A stretch of DNA of 40,898 bases from Acidobacteriaceae bacterium. Its GTDB lineage: Bacteria > Acidobacteriota > Terriglobia > Terriglobales > Acidobacteriaceae. Positions 1-7,877 of the stretch are shown here, one piece after another. Made by a program: the position numbers and the translations under genes. The notes below the pieces were generated by a model. That model worked only from the letters and a program-made list of their open reading frames with translations. It had not been told where the DNA came from and made no database searches. The number at the start of each line of letters is the position of its first letter. The stretch's first letter is position 1. The DNA is taken from NCBI GenBank assembly GCA_003139795.1, contig PLGM01000408.1:1-40898 (forward strand), read 5' to 3'.

Positions 1-304
1 TTTAGGGCCGGATCAGTAACTACGAAATCACGCGGTCACGGTACTAGTTCGAGCGCCGGCTGGCGGTTCGGCTCAAACCTGAGGCTGAACACCGGTCGCT
101 CCATCAACATCGCATTGCGCGACCTGCGAACCGTGGCGGGCGCAGCTCCGGAGGGCGGAAGGCATTTCGCGTCTGCTGCTTCCCAAACGGCCCCGGTTCC
201 TGCTATATATCTTTCTGCGTGAAGCCGCTGCCAGTTCCGTGGCAGTCTGCCGAATCGGAAGCTCTAAATTCTCCCTCGGCACGGGCACACCCCAGGATGT
301 ATCA
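1..304. other. No gene recognised in the left edge
   Basis: Several short open frames occur here, but none resembles a protein I know, and the one on the minus strand (73-330) runs antisense into the His-rich gene. An AT-rich TATATAT stretch near 203-210 could be a -10 region for the His-rich gene that follows, but no matching -35 is evident. The gene to the left lies outside the window. Confidence 0.3.
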
Positions 305-505
305 ATGTCCGAGCATTCGCACACGCACACCCACGATACAGTCGCGCATACTCACGAACACTCCCACGACGACGGACGCCACGAACATTCCCCTTCCACT
401 CCACCTGCTCCCGGCACAACGCACACGCATGAGCACACCCACGACGGGGTTACGCACGCGCATCCCCACGATCACGACCACCATCACGACCATCCTCACG
501 AATAG
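305..505 (+). CDS. Small histidine-rich protein, probable metal-binding
   Basis: This 66-residue protein has 23 histidines, mostly in alternating TH, EH, SH and DH pairs, and ends in an almost pure His/Asp stretch. It has no signal peptide and no other domain. The ATG at 305 is preferred over the in-frame upstream GTG (239) because AGGA lies 8 bases before it and the His-rich composition begins there. His/Asp-rich tails of this kind bind Ni, Zn or Co in metallochaperones and transporter loops, so metal storage or buffering is a reasonable inference, but no metal transporter or nickel enzyme is adjacent. The period-two His pattern could also be simple low-complexity expansion. The coding call is fairly firm; the function is a guess. 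Confidence 0.6.
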   Translation: MSEHSHTHTHDTVAHTHEHSHDDGRHEHSPSTPPAPGTTHTHEHTHDGVTHAHPHDHDHHHDHPHE

Positions 506-656
506 CGCCACGATCCCATGCGCTGGTCACTGTGATTGACAGGACCTTGCACGGCCTGTTGGGCTCAATGTGCGCTCGGTGCGGTCCGCTTTATCGTCGC
601 GTCAGGGAGAAAGTCGATATACGCTGGAGAAGAGAGTGTTTCCCTGAAGGGCAATT

Positions 657-1070
657 ATGATACGAAGCACACCGGCACAGTTCTTGAGCGTTGCAGTACT
701 CTTCTTCGTTACTGCAGTGGTTGTGCCATCGCAGTCGGCAAAGCCGCATTCGCTGGTTCTGTCCCTCCAGTGCCCGCAAGGTGATTGCCCTTTGCTCAAA
801 GGAGTTCCGCAAACCATCGGAATGCGAAGCGGGCTTGTGCGCCTTGAGCCTGGTGCGACGGTCGGCTGGCACACCACCGGCATGAACGAGGAATCCCTGG
901 TTATCTTGCACGGTCAGGGCAACGCGCTCATCGACGGCGGGGCGGTCCAAACGTTTACTGCTCCGGCGTTCGTCTATATCCCGCCCGCGACTCGCCACAA
1001 CGTCGCGAACACTGGAAATGACCCGCTCGAGTATGTGTATGTCGTCGCGCCTGCGAAGCAGCAGCAGTAA
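657..1070 (+). CDS. Secreted small cupin-domain protein
   Basis: The 137-residue product begins with a hydrophobic signal sequence (residues 9-27, cleavage near SQSA). The rest is a single small cupin barrel. Motif 1 is seen around residues 66-88 (GATVGWHTTGMNEES, then LHGQG), with His72 and Glu78/79 as likely metal ligands. Motif 2 is YIPPATRHNVANTG, with His114. Only one His stands where many cupins have HxH, so the metal site may have three ligands. Two cysteines at 39 and 44 could form a disulfide after export. AAGGG lies 6-8 bases before the ATG. A periplasmic binding or enzymatic role is likely, but the substrate cannot be read from the sequence. Confidence 0.75.
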   Translation: MIRSTPAQFLSVAVLFFVTAVVVPSQSAKPHSLVLSLQCPQGDCPLLKGVPQTIGMRSGLVRLEPGATVGWHTTGMNEESLVILHGQGNALIDGGAVQTFTAPAFVYIPPATRHNVANTGNDPLEYVYVVAPAKQQQ

Positions 1071-1501
1071 CCATTGCAATTCCCAGGTGGCGGGATTTGC
1101 GGGCAGCAATGCTGATTACGCGAGGCCTCATGCACGGTCTGCCTGCTCAGATGGCGCAGAGGCGATTTTCCGGCATTTGACCGGAATAGGGCACAACAAT
1201 GCGATTGATGATGCATCGGACCGCCGAGTGTTGCGTGCAATCCCTGCCTGCTGGATAATCAAAGAGAACTGGGAGTGCCCGATCTGCTGTACCAGCTTCT
1301 CTCCTATCCACTCACACGGAATTCGGTGGATACTGCACTTGTTTGGATTGAGAGGGTAGTGTTCGACAAAACTGCGGTCCCGTCGAGTTTGCGCTGCAGG
1401 CGAAGCCCATCACTCAGAACAGAGACAGGTCTGGTGTTTCGAAAGCCGGCCCACCTGCAGTAGAATTCGAGCGGACCATTCCTGAATAAAAGGATTCATG
1501 T
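1071..1501. other. Intergenic stretch, no gene recognised
   Basis: About 430 bases lie between the cupin and the propeller gene. The open frames inside are short and unlike any protein I know. Just before the next gene, AAAAGGA (1488-1494) is followed by an ATG at 1498 that opens a frame of only about ten codons overlapping the propeller start, so start choice in this region is ambiguous. Confidence 0.3.
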
Positions 1502-2602
1502 GTGCAAAGGAGAATGGACGTGCGTTATAGAGGACTGTTGCCGCTAGCCATCCTCTCGGCCGGCCTTGCGATGCTTTCCGTGTGTTCAGGAATCCTCGGA
1601 CAACAGGCGCCCAAAGCCAAGCCGTCGCCGCTGATGGCCCTGCTGGACCGCTTCACGGCCGCCAACGTGCCGGCCATGGGCCCCGCCGAGATTGACGTCG
1701 CGCCGCGCGAGTGGGACCAACCCATCCCTCCCGGCTTGCCCGGCAACGGAATGGCCCAGCACCCGATGCTTTACGTCGGCGAGGGCTATAACAAAATATT
1801 CCTCGTCAATGACGACAAGATCGTATGGACCTATTCGACGGGGCCGGGCTGGGAATACGACGACGTGTGGATGCTCTCCAACGGCAACATTCTCTTTACG
1901 CGCATGCAATACGTCGCCGAGGTAACACCCAGCAAACAGGTGGTGTGGCGTTACGACGCTCCCGCCGGGACCGAAATCCACACCTGCCAGCCGATCGGCT
2001 TGAATAAGGTTCTGTTCGTCCTGAATGGCCTCCCGCCCAAACTGATGGTGGTTAACATCAAAACCAACGCCGTCGAAGTTCAACACGAGCTGCTCGCGCC
2101 GAGCCTCACCGACGAAGGGACCGTTCACGGGCAGTTTCGCCGGGTGCGCTACACCGCGCAGGGAACCTACCTCGTTCCTTTTCTTGAGATGAACCAGGTT
2201 ATCGAATACGACAGGCATTTCAAGGAGATCTGGAAGTACGAAATCAAGAGCCCCTGGGCCGCCCTCCGCCTCAGGAACGGAAACACTCTGATCACCGACG
2301 AGCGGGATATTCTCACTCGCGAAGTCAACCCCCGCAAGGAGACGGTCTGGGAGCTCAGGCCGAGCGACCTGCCTGAAGCTTACCGGTACATCAACACGCA
2401 GACCGCCACCCGGCTGGCCAACGGCAACACCATCGTCTGCTCCCGCGGCGGCGATGGAAAAGGCCCTCAGCTCGTCGAGGTGACACCGGACAAGAAGGTT
2501 GTCTGGGTTCTGTGGGACTGGGCGAACTTCGGCCCTGCGACCGCCGTTCAGATCCTGGACGAACCCGGCATACCGGAAAAACCGGGACAATCGCAACACT
2601 GA
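1502..2602 (+). CDS. Secreted beta-propeller protein (PQQ/arylsulfotransferase-like repeats)
   Basis: The product of up to 366 residues has an N-terminal signal sequence (residues 12-33, LLPLAILSAGLAML then CSGILGQQ). It is followed by repeated blades with the pattern NGNIL/NGNTL ... EV(T/N)P ... VVW, visible near residues 123, 261 and 308. This pattern is typical of PQQ-like and arylsulfotransferase-type propellers. No catalytic residues could be assigned, so a binding or scaffold role in the periplasm is as likely as enzymology. The start is uncertain. GTG at 1502 follows AAAAGGA by 7 bases, while the internal AAAGGAG (1506-1512) places GTG 1520 at an equally good 7-base distance. Both give a usable signal peptide. 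Confidence 0.7.
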   Translation: MQRRMDVRYRGLLPLAILSAGLAMLSVCSGILGQQAPKAKPSPLMALLDRFTAANVPAMGPAEIDVAPREWDQPIPPGLPGNGMAQHPMLYVGEGYNKIFLVNDDKIVWTYSTGPGWEYDDVWMLSNGNILFTRMQYVAEVTPSKQVVWRYDAPAGTEIHTCQPIGLNKVLFVLNGLPPKLMVVNIKTNAVEVQHELLAPSLTDEGTVHGQFRRVRYTAQGTYLVPFLEMNQVIEYDRHFKEIWKYEIKSPWAALRLRNGNTLITDERDILTREVNPRKETVWELRPSDLPEAYRYINTQTATRLANGNTIVCSRGGDGKGPQLVEVTPDKKVVWVLWDWANFGPATAVQILDEPGIPEKPGQSQH

Positions 2603-2608
2603 TCGGGC

Positions 2609-2632
2609 GCCGGCGAAGCCACGGACGCCGGC
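2609..2632 (+). terminator. GC-rich hairpin after the propeller gene
   Basis: GCCGGCG (2609-2615) and CGCCGGC (2626-2632) form a perfect 7-bp stem with a 10-base loop just after the stop codon. There is no T-run, so this may be a weak or Rho-assisted terminator, or only GC-rich chance. The convergent arsR gene ends at 2799. Confidence 0.3.
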
Positions 2633-2798
2633 CGGCGGCGCGGACTGCCCGATATCTTGCGCCAGCTCGTGCGCCCCTCCACCATGAACTCTTTCATGAT
2701 CAACAGGGAGAAGGCTGCTCTGCTCCCCGCATGGCTGTCGTGTGTCCTTTCGCTCCGTCATGGGAGCCTCTGCGCGACTGCGCAGTCATGCACCGCGA

Positions 2799-3170
2799 TT
2801 ATTCTCCCTTCGGCCGCCCGCCAGTTGGAACATCCAGGCGTCTTTCATCCGGCTCAGCCAGCAGTTCGCCCAGCCGGTCAAGACAGCGTTCCCACAGCGT
2901 GCGGCGATCGCCGATCCATTGCGCCGCCACTGAAAGGCCGCCCGGGGCGATCTGGCAAGTGCGAACCCTCCCCAACTTTTCGGTTTGCACCAGCCCGCTC
3001 TCCTCCAATACCTGCAAGTGTTGGACCACAGCGGCCAGGGTGACTGCGAGTGGCTCCGCCAACCGCGAGACCGACATGGGTCCTTCGCTGAGCTTCTCCA
3101 GAATCGCCCGGCGCGTGGGATCGCCGAGCGCGTGGAAGACACGATCGATATCGGGCTTCTTTCCATGCAT
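2799..3170 (-). CDS. ArsR-family winged-helix repressor
   Basis: The 123-residue protein has the ArsR layout. An N-terminal helix reads VFHALGDPTRRAILEKLSEG (residues 11-30), and a helix-turn-helix spans residues 32-61 (MSVSRLAEPL, then AVVQHLQVLEESGLV). No metal-binding ELCVC motif is present, so this is not an arsenic or metal sensor. It belongs to the group that is usually paired with an AHSA1/SRPBCC protein. It lies 29 bases downstream of such a gene on the same strand and is presumably cotranscribed. The pair most likely represses its own promoter through the palindromic repeats at 3709-3760. The target beyond the operon is unknown. Confidence 0.85.
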   Translation of the reverse strand: MHGKKPDIDRVFHALGDPTRRAILEKLSEGPMSVSRLAEPLAVTLAAVVQHLQVLEESGLVQTEKLGRVRTCQIAPGGLSVAAQWIGDRRTLWERCLDRLGELLAEPDERRLDVPTGGRPKGE

Positions 3171-3199
3171 GGGTCCGCGCCTTCCCGTCTCGCTCTCGT

Positions 3200-3673
3200 C
3201 TAGCTCTCAAGCTCCCTTGCCAACTTGTCCAGTAGCCCGCGCCATCCGGCTTCCCGCATCTCAGGACCATCGGAGCCCTCCAGGAATGCGCTCTGAAATG
3301 TGAGGATCAGGTCGGTGCCCTTTTCCGACGGGAGGAGCTCAACCGTGCCCAGAGATACAGAGATGCATTTCTCTTCCACAGCCATGGTAGAGGTGAAGAT
3401 GATGCGACGATTCGGAACGATGTTCCGATACACGTTCTCGCTTTTGAGCGAAAGACCTGTCAGTGGATGGCCTTCTTTGAAGCCGAGGGCGTAATGCTCC
3501 CTGCCTCCAACGCGAAAGTCCTGCTGATAGCTTTCGACCTTGTTATGTTCGCCTTCGGCATACCAGCGGCGTTTCTGGGCAGGGTCGGCAAACGCGGCGA
3601 AGACGCGCTCAGGCGTGACGGGATAGTTGCGCTCGATGACAAACGTATTGTGGATTACTGGTTGCTCGTCCAT
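3200..3673 (-). CDS. AHSA1/SRPBCC-family protein
   Basis: This 157-residue protein begins IERNYPVTPERVFAAFADPAQKRRWY, the classic start of the activator-of-Hsp90-ATPase-1/START-like fold (two strands and a helix with the RxW turn). It ends with the long C-terminal helix (EAGWRGLLDKLARELE) that closes the ligand cavity. The start at 3673 is chosen because GGAGGAG sits 8 bases upstream. The frame is open for 31 more codons, but those overlap the promoter. Members of this family bind small hydrophobic ligands or act as polyketide cyclase-like enzymes, and no specific substrate can be inferred. It is the first gene of a two-gene unit with the ArsR repressor. Confidence 0.85.
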   Translation of the reverse strand: MDEQPVIHNTFVIERNYPVTPERVFAAFADPAQKRRWYAEGEHNKVESYQQDFRVGGREHYALGFKEGHPLTGLSLKSENVYRNIVPNRRIIFTSTMAVEEKCISVSLGTVELLPSEKGTDLILTFQSAFLEGSDGPEMREAGWRGLLDKLARELES

Positions 3674-3708
3674 GGTTTTTTCTCCTCCAAGGGGATGGTT
3701 AAGTACAC

Positions 3709-3760
3709 GCTTAAGTATTTGCCAACTCGGATTATTTGTCAAGTGGATACTTAAGTATTT
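3709..3760. promoter_or_regulatory. Paired CTTAAGTAT operator-like repeats
   Basis: GCTTAAGTATTT (3709-3720) and ACTTAAGTATTT (3749-3760) are near-identical and 40 bases apart, which places them on the same face of the helix. The second contains the perfect 12-base palindrome ATACTTAAGTAT (3747-3758). They frame the promoter and cover its -10. This is the arrangement expected for autorepression by the ArsR protein of the same operon, which is an inference. Confidence 0.6.
3714..3742 (-). promoter_or_regulatory. Sigma-70-type promoter of the AHSA1-arsR operon
   Basis: Read on the minus strand, a perfect -35 TTGACA (3742-3737) is followed by a 17-base spacer and a -10 AATACT (3719-3714). Transcription would start near 3707, about 34 bases before the AHSA1 start codon. 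The -10 lies inside one CTTAAGTATTT repeat, and the second repeat is just upstream of the -35. Confidence 0.65.
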
Positions 3761-3805
3761 TTGCAAGGCGCAAGGTCAACCGTGCCCACCCGCCCTCGCC
3801 GGGAG

Positions 3806-4402
3806 TTAATTCCCGCTACGGCTGGCCGGGGGAACGATGCCGTTCATGCGCAGGTATACGACCATCTGGCCGTAGTGGTCCATGAAATGCGCGATGCCGA
3901 AGGCTGCCATGCCGGCCCGCGTGCCGTGGGAGGTCATGACGAAGGCATTCTCCGGGGTGATGGAGTCGACGGCCGCATGCGCCAGGGCGAAAGAATCCTT
4001 CAGCGCTTTCACGATATCGGCCTTGCTGGTGAGCTTCTCGATCGCATCGCTTTTGACCTTGTCGTCGGCCTCGCTCGAGTTCGGGCCGCTGAAGAAGTAG
4101 TAGTTGGACTCGGCCACATGCTTGATCTGCTGGCCAAAGGTGCGGACGCCCTTGAACTCGCCCAGGCTCGCAGGCGGGGCAAAGTCGTACTTGTCTTCCG
4201 GCATGGCCTCGGCAGCGCCGACAAATTCCTGCTCCATGCCGCTGAGCAGTTTGCCGTAGACTTGCGCGGGCGGCATAAGGCTGCCCACAGCGGGTTTGGC
4301 GGGGACGGCGGGTGGGGCGGCCTGGGCAAGGACGAGCGTGGATGCGGCAGCCAGCAGGCTACAAGCAAGAATGCAGCCTGCAATCGGGGTAGGTTTGTGC
4401 AT
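3806..4402 (-). CDS. Secreted DinB-like (DUF664-type) protein
   Basis: The 198-residue product starts with a clear Sec signal peptide (GCILACSLLAAASTLVLAQA, residues 9-28). The remainder looks like a four-helix DinB bundle. An early helix reads LLSGMEQEFVGAAEAM and contains the sequence EDKYDF; a central helix carries His (FGQQIKHVAESNYY); and the end has HFMDHYGQMVVYLRMNG. The two conserved histidine positions of DinB proteins (KHVAE and MDHYGQ) are present and could bind a metal. The start at 4402 follows GGAGGT by 8 bases; a longer frame upstream lacks a signal peptide. DinB-fold proteins are mostly thiol transferase-like enzymes of unknown substrate, and an exported copy points to a periplasmic role. 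Confidence 0.8.
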   Translation of the reverse strand: MHKPTPIAGCILACSLLAAASTLVLAQAAPPAVPAKPAVGSLMPPAQVYGKLLSGMEQEFVGAAEAMPEDKYDFAPPASLGEFKGVRTFGQQIKHVAESNYYFFSGPNSSEADDKVKSDAIEKLTSKADIVKALKDSFALAHAAVDSITPENAFVMTSHGTRAGMAAFGIAHFMDHYGQMVVYLRMNGIVPPASRSGN

Positions 4403-4556
4403 GGAATGACCTCCGGCGGCATCAGCCGCGTGAAGGCAATTTACCAGAACAGCGGTGGATTCCGACAGCACAGCGCTGTGAATCTTCCATTCAGTGTCGG
4501 GAAATACGCGCGAAATCCCGATTCCCCGTACAATCGATAAAAAGGAGAAATTCGCC

Positions 4557-5729
4557 ATGCGCCGAGTCTATATGGACGCCAATGCCACCACCCCCCTTCT
4601 GCCGGAGGTTGTGGAGGCCATGCGCCCGTACTGGATGGAGCACTTCGGCAACGCCTCTTCAATTCACCTCGACGGCCAGCGAGCCCACGCCGCTGTGGAC
4701 CAGGCCCGCGAGACGATGGCCCGCTTCTTCAACTGCCACGCCGCCGAGGTGGTCTTCAACTCCGGCGGCACCGAGGGCGACAACACGGCCATCTTTGGCC
4801 TGTTGCACCCCGGCGACCACTTCATTACCACCTCCATCGAGCACTCGGCCATCCTGGAACCGGCCAAGCGCCTGACTCTCGACGGCGTGGAAACCACCTT
4901 TGTTGCGCCCCAGCTCAGCGGCCTCATCGACCCCGTCAACATTCGCCGCGCCATCCGCCCCGAGACCCGCCTGATCAGCGTGATGCTGGCCAACAACGAA
5001 ACCGGCGTACTCCAGCCCGTCGAGGAGATCGGCAGAATCGCCGCCGATACCGGGATCTTCTTCCACATCGACGCCGTGCAGGGCGCGGGCAAGGTCCAGT
5101 TCGACGTGCGCCGCTTCGGCTGCCATCTGCTCTCCATCAGCGCCCACAAGATGCACGGCCCCAAGGGCATCGGCGTCCTGTTCGTGCGCCGCGGAACGCC
5201 CGTCGAACCGCTCCTGGTGGGCGGCAGCCATGAGCGCCGCCAGCGCGCCGGCACTGAGAACGTGCCCGGCATCGTGGGCCTGGCCAAGGCCGCCGAACTG
5301 GCCATGCACTCGCTCGAGGATGGAACCATCCACCGCCTTGCCGCCCTGCGCGACCGCCTCGAAGCGGGGATTGTCGCGCTTCCCGGAACCGGCCTCAACG
5401 GCGCGTGGGACGGAGACAAGCCCGTTCCCCGCGTGGCCAACACGACCAATATCTGGTTCGACCAGTTGGAGGGCGAAGCGCTGGTAATCGCGCTGGACCT
5501 GAAGGGCGTTTCCGTCTCCGGCGGTTCGGCCTGCCACTCCGGGGCCACCGAGCCCAGCCACGTGCTGATGGCCATGGGCCTGGACAAGACCCGCGCCCGC
5601 GCCAGCCTGCGCTTCAGCCTGCTCAAAACCGCGACCGACGCCGATGTGGACCACGTATTGCGCGTAGTTCCCGAGGCCGTCGAACACCTGCGCGCGCTTT
5701 CACCGGTCGCGGCAGGGACGCTAGGATGA
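4557..5729 (+). CDS. iscS: Cysteine desulfurase (IscS/NifS family)
   Basis: This 390-residue PLP enzyme removes sulfur from L-cysteine as a protein-bound persulfide for Fe-S cluster assembly and tRNA thiolation. It opens with VYMDANATTPLLPEVVEAM, typical of the family. His96 (SIEHS) should stack on PLP, Asp172 (HIDAVQ) contacts the pyridine nitrogen, and Lys198 (SISAHK) forms the Schiff base. Cys326 in SGGSACHSG is the persulfide-carrying residue. The length matches IscS/NifS (about 390-400). The ATG at 4557 follows AAAGGAG by 9 bases. MnmA, a direct user of this sulfur, is the next gene, 115 bases downstream. No iscU or iscA lies nearby, so tRNA thiolation may be its main local task. Confidence 0.92.
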   Translation: MRRVYMDANATTPLLPEVVEAMRPYWMEHFGNASSIHLDGQRAHAAVDQARETMARFFNCHAAEVVFNSGGTEGDNTAIFGLLHPGDHFITTSIEHSAILEPAKRLTLDGVETTFVAPQLSGLIDPVNIRRAIRPETRLISVMLANNETGVLQPVEEIGRIAADTGIFFHIDAVQGAGKVQFDVRRFGCHLLSISAHKMHGPKGIGVLFVRRGTPVEPLLVGGSHERRQRAGTENVPGIVGLAKAAELAMHSLEDGTIHRLAALRDRLEAGIVALPGTGLNGAWDGDKPVPRVANTTNIWFDQLEGEALVIALDLKGVSVSGGSACHSGATEPSHVLMAMGLDKTRARASLRFSLLKTATDADVDHVLRVVPEAVEHLRALSPVAAGTLG

Positions 5730-5739
5730 GTCTCATAGG

Positions 5740-5829
5740 AGCGGAGTTAGCGGTGTTAGCGGAGTTAGTTGCTCCACGGCCGCTAACCGCGCCAATTCCG
5801 CCAACCACGCTAGCTCCGCTAACTCCGCT
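5740..5829. repeat. Inverted clusters of a 9-bp repeat forming a long hairpin
   Basis: The gap between iscS and mnmA starts with three tandem copies of GCGG(A/T)GTTA (from 5741) and continues with about five degenerate copies of the reverse complement TAACTCCGC. AGCGGAGTTAGCGG (5740-5753) pairs perfectly with CCGCTAACTCCGCT (5816-5829), and GTTAGCGG (5755-5762) pairs with CCGCTAAC (5780-5787). The transcript could fold into a nested hairpin of about 90 bases ending 15 bases before the mnmA start, which has no clear Shine-Dalgarno site. Confidence 0.75.
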
Positions 5830-5844
5830 TGCTCAGAAAATCTC

Positions 5845-6981
5845 ATGACGCAGCACACAACCATCGCCGTAGCCATGTCCGGAGGGGTAGACTCCTCGAC
5901 GGTTGCGGCCATGCTCGCCCACCAGGGCGACACGCAGGCCCGCGGCAGCGCCAGCGTAATCGGCCTCACCCTCCAGCTTTGGGACCAGACCCGCCTGGCC
6001 GGCCGTCACGGCATTCCCGACGCGCCCAAGGCAGGCCGGTGTTGTTCGCTGGACGATGTCTACGACGCCCGCCGAGTCGCCGAGCACCTCGGCATCCCCT
6101 ACTACGTCGTCAACCAGCAGGAGCGCTTCGAGCGCGATGTGGTCCGGCCGTTCGTCGATGAATACCTGGCCGGCCGCACGCCGATTCCCTGCTCGCTCTG
6201 CAACAACCACCTCAAGTTCGACCAGTTGCTCCTCACCGCCCGCTCCATCGGCGCCGGCCGCATCGCCACCGGCCACTACGCGGTCAACGAGTTCGACCCC
6301 GCGCGCGGGCGCTGGATTCTCAAGCGGCCCACAGATCTCGCCAAGGACCAGACCTACTTCCTCTTCGGCCTCACGCAGAAGCAGTTGTCGCGCACGCTCT
6401 TTCCGCTGGGCCGCCTGACCAAGCCCGAGGTCCGCGAAATCGCCCGTGCGCACGGCTTGGCTCTGGCCGAGAAGCCCGACTCGCAGGAGATCTGCTTCAT
6501 CCCCGGCGGCGACTACAAGCAGTTCCTCACCGCCTATCTTGAAGAGCAGGGCGAACAGGTACCGGAGACCGCCGGGGAACTCGTCGCCTCCAGCGGCGAA
6601 TTCCTCGGCCGCCACGACGGCATCTTCAACTTCACCGTCGGCCAGCGCAAGGGCCTCGGCGTAAGTTCGCCCTCGCCGCTCTACGTGCTCAATATCGATC
6701 CGGCCAGCCACCGCGTCACCGTAGGCGCCGACGCCGAGCTGGCCACTCGCAGCTTGAGAGGCCGCCGCCTCAATTGGATCAGCATCCCCGTTCTGACCGC
6801 CCCAATGCGCGTCAAGATCAAGATTCGCCATCGCCACGAACCCGCCTGGGCCAAGCTTGAGCCGGCCGGACCGGACGAGGTCCTTGCCACGTTCGACGAA
6901 CCCCAGCGCGCCGTCACCCCCGGCCAGTCCGCCGTCTTCTATGACGGCGACGAGGTGGTTGGCGGGGGATGGATTGTATAG
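5845..6981 (+). CDS. mnmA: tRNA-specific 2-thiouridylase
   Basis: MnmA adenylates U34 of the Lys, Glu and Gln tRNAs and replaces its 2-oxygen with sulfur supplied by a cysteine desulfurase relay. The 378-residue protein has the PP-loop SGGVDSS (residues 12-18), then Cys119 in CSLCNNHLKF. The second catalytic cysteine, Cys217, lies in DSQEICFIPGGDY. The C-terminal beta domains include FTVGQRKGLG. The first catalytic segment reads PIPCSLCN rather than the common NPDxxCN, so this is a divergent subgroup with an extra Cys116. Length is near the family norm (about 360-380). It follows iscS in the same direction, which fits their joint pathway. A small GGGAGC/GCTCCC hairpin follows the stop codon. 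Confidence 0.92.
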   Translation: MTQHTTIAVAMSGGVDSSTVAAMLAHQGDTQARGSASVIGLTLQLWDQTRLAGRHGIPDAPKAGRCCSLDDVYDARRVAEHLGIPYYVVNQQERFERDVVRPFVDEYLAGRTPIPCSLCNNHLKFDQLLLTARSIGAGRIATGHYAVNEFDPARGRWILKRPTDLAKDQTYFLFGLTQKQLSRTLFPLGRLTKPEVREIARAHGLALAEKPDSQEICFIPGGDYKQFLTAYLEEQGEQVPETAGELVASSGEFLGRHDGIFNFTVGQRKGLGVSSPSPLYVLNIDPASHRVTVGADAELATRSLRGRRLNWISIPVLTAPMRVKIKIRHRHEPAWAKLEPAGPDEVLATFDEPQRAVTPGQSAVFYDGDEVVGGGWIV

Positions 6982-7048
6982 GGAGCCTCCGCTCGAGCTC
7001 CCGGTCCGCCCGGCTTGACCAGGACTCGAATACGGAGCACGACCCGAA

Positions 7049-7834
7049 ATGAAATCGCCGATTCAATTCTTCGCCGCTTTCGTTGTGCTGGTTTTCGCCT
7101 GCGAGGGGGCGTCCTTCGCCCAGTCCCAGCCGGCGCCCAGTTCCCAACCTCTCAACGGCTCAGTTTCCGACTTCGGCACCACCTTCATCTTCAGTCCCCC
7201 ACCCATCTGCCCAAAATGCCTGGAAACTGAGCTTGGCTTCCAATCGCTCAGCGGCAGCCGCTATATTCCCACCGTGGTCTCCGTTGCGCCCTTCAAGACA
7301 AATACGGACTTCAGCGTGCTGGTCAACCTGCTGGACTCCGAATTGCCCGGCAACGACCGAACCACCCAATTCGGCAACCGCTTCGATTTTGTCGTGCGGC
7401 AGCAGGTCCTTCAAAAAGCCGGATTCCTGCTGACGCTGGCACCGCGCGGCGCAGTCTTCACGCGAGGCATCGACGGAGGTCGAGCTGGCGCAACAGCCGC
7501 GCCGCAATACTCGAAAGGTAAGAATCTGATCGCCGCGAACTTTACCTGGACGGGCGCAATCGGCACATCGGCAGCGAATCCAAGGTCGGACTATCAAGGT
7601 TTTTTCGATTACTTCCGCACGCTCGACGAAAGAGGAACAGCCTTCTTCCTCGGCTTTGCGCACGAACTGACGGCCGGGCAGCAAACCGCGGGAACGGAAG
7701 GGGGCTTGGTCATTCCCTTCCGCAACGGGCAGCTCGAGATTGAAACCGCGCAGCTCGACCTCAACGTGAAGCCGGAGTGGCAGTTTCAGACGCGCATCAT
7801 CGTCAACTGGGGCAAGGTATTCCCGCGCAAGTAG
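7049..7834 (+). CDS. Secreted protein of unknown function
   Basis: The 261-residue product has a good signal peptide (residues 5-25, ending ASFAQSQP). Near the mature N-terminus there is a CxxC pair (PPICPKCLETELGF). The rest is rich in beta strands with alternating hydrophobic residues (DFSVLVNLL, RFDFVVRQQVL, GFLLTLAPRG) and ends in a segment like a porin strand (WQFQTRIIVNWGKVF). A periplasmic or outer-membrane location is likely. I do not recognise a named family. GGAG lies about 9 bases before the ATG. It is convergent with the YncE-like gene. Confidence 0.6.
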   Translation: MKSPIQFFAAFVVLVFACEGASFAQSQPAPSSQPLNGSVSDFGTTFIFSPPPICPKCLETELGFQSLSGSRYIPTVVSVAPFKTNTDFSVLVNLLDSELPGNDRTTQFGNRFDFVVRQQVLQKAGFLLTLAPRGAVFTRGIDGGRAGATAAPQYSKGKNLIAANFTWTGAIGTSAANPRSDYQGFFDYFRTLDERGTAFFLGFAHELTAGQQTAGTEGGLVIPFRNGQLEIETAQLDLNVKPEWQFQTRIIVNWGKVFPRK

Positions 7835-7877
7835 CCAGCTTCCGCCGCAGCACAGCAGGCGACTCTGAACTCCGCTC

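Noticed and set aside
305-505. CRISPR or satellite array suggested by the periodic CAC repeats
   Set aside because: The periodicity is 6 bases from His pairs in one reading frame, with no spacers and no repeat unit longer than a few bases.
1586-2761. 391-codon minus-strand frame opposite the propeller gene
   Set aside because: The plus strand has a signal peptide and repeated blades; the minus frame is a compositional shadow.
2799-3170. Arsenic-resistance regulator
   Set aside because: No cysteine metal-binding motif is present and the operon partner is an AHSA1 protein rather than an ars gene.
4659-5687. Two long minus-strand frames opposite the cysteine desulfurase
   Set aside because: The catalytic Lys, Asp, His and Cys on the plus strand are all in place; the antisense frames have no motif.
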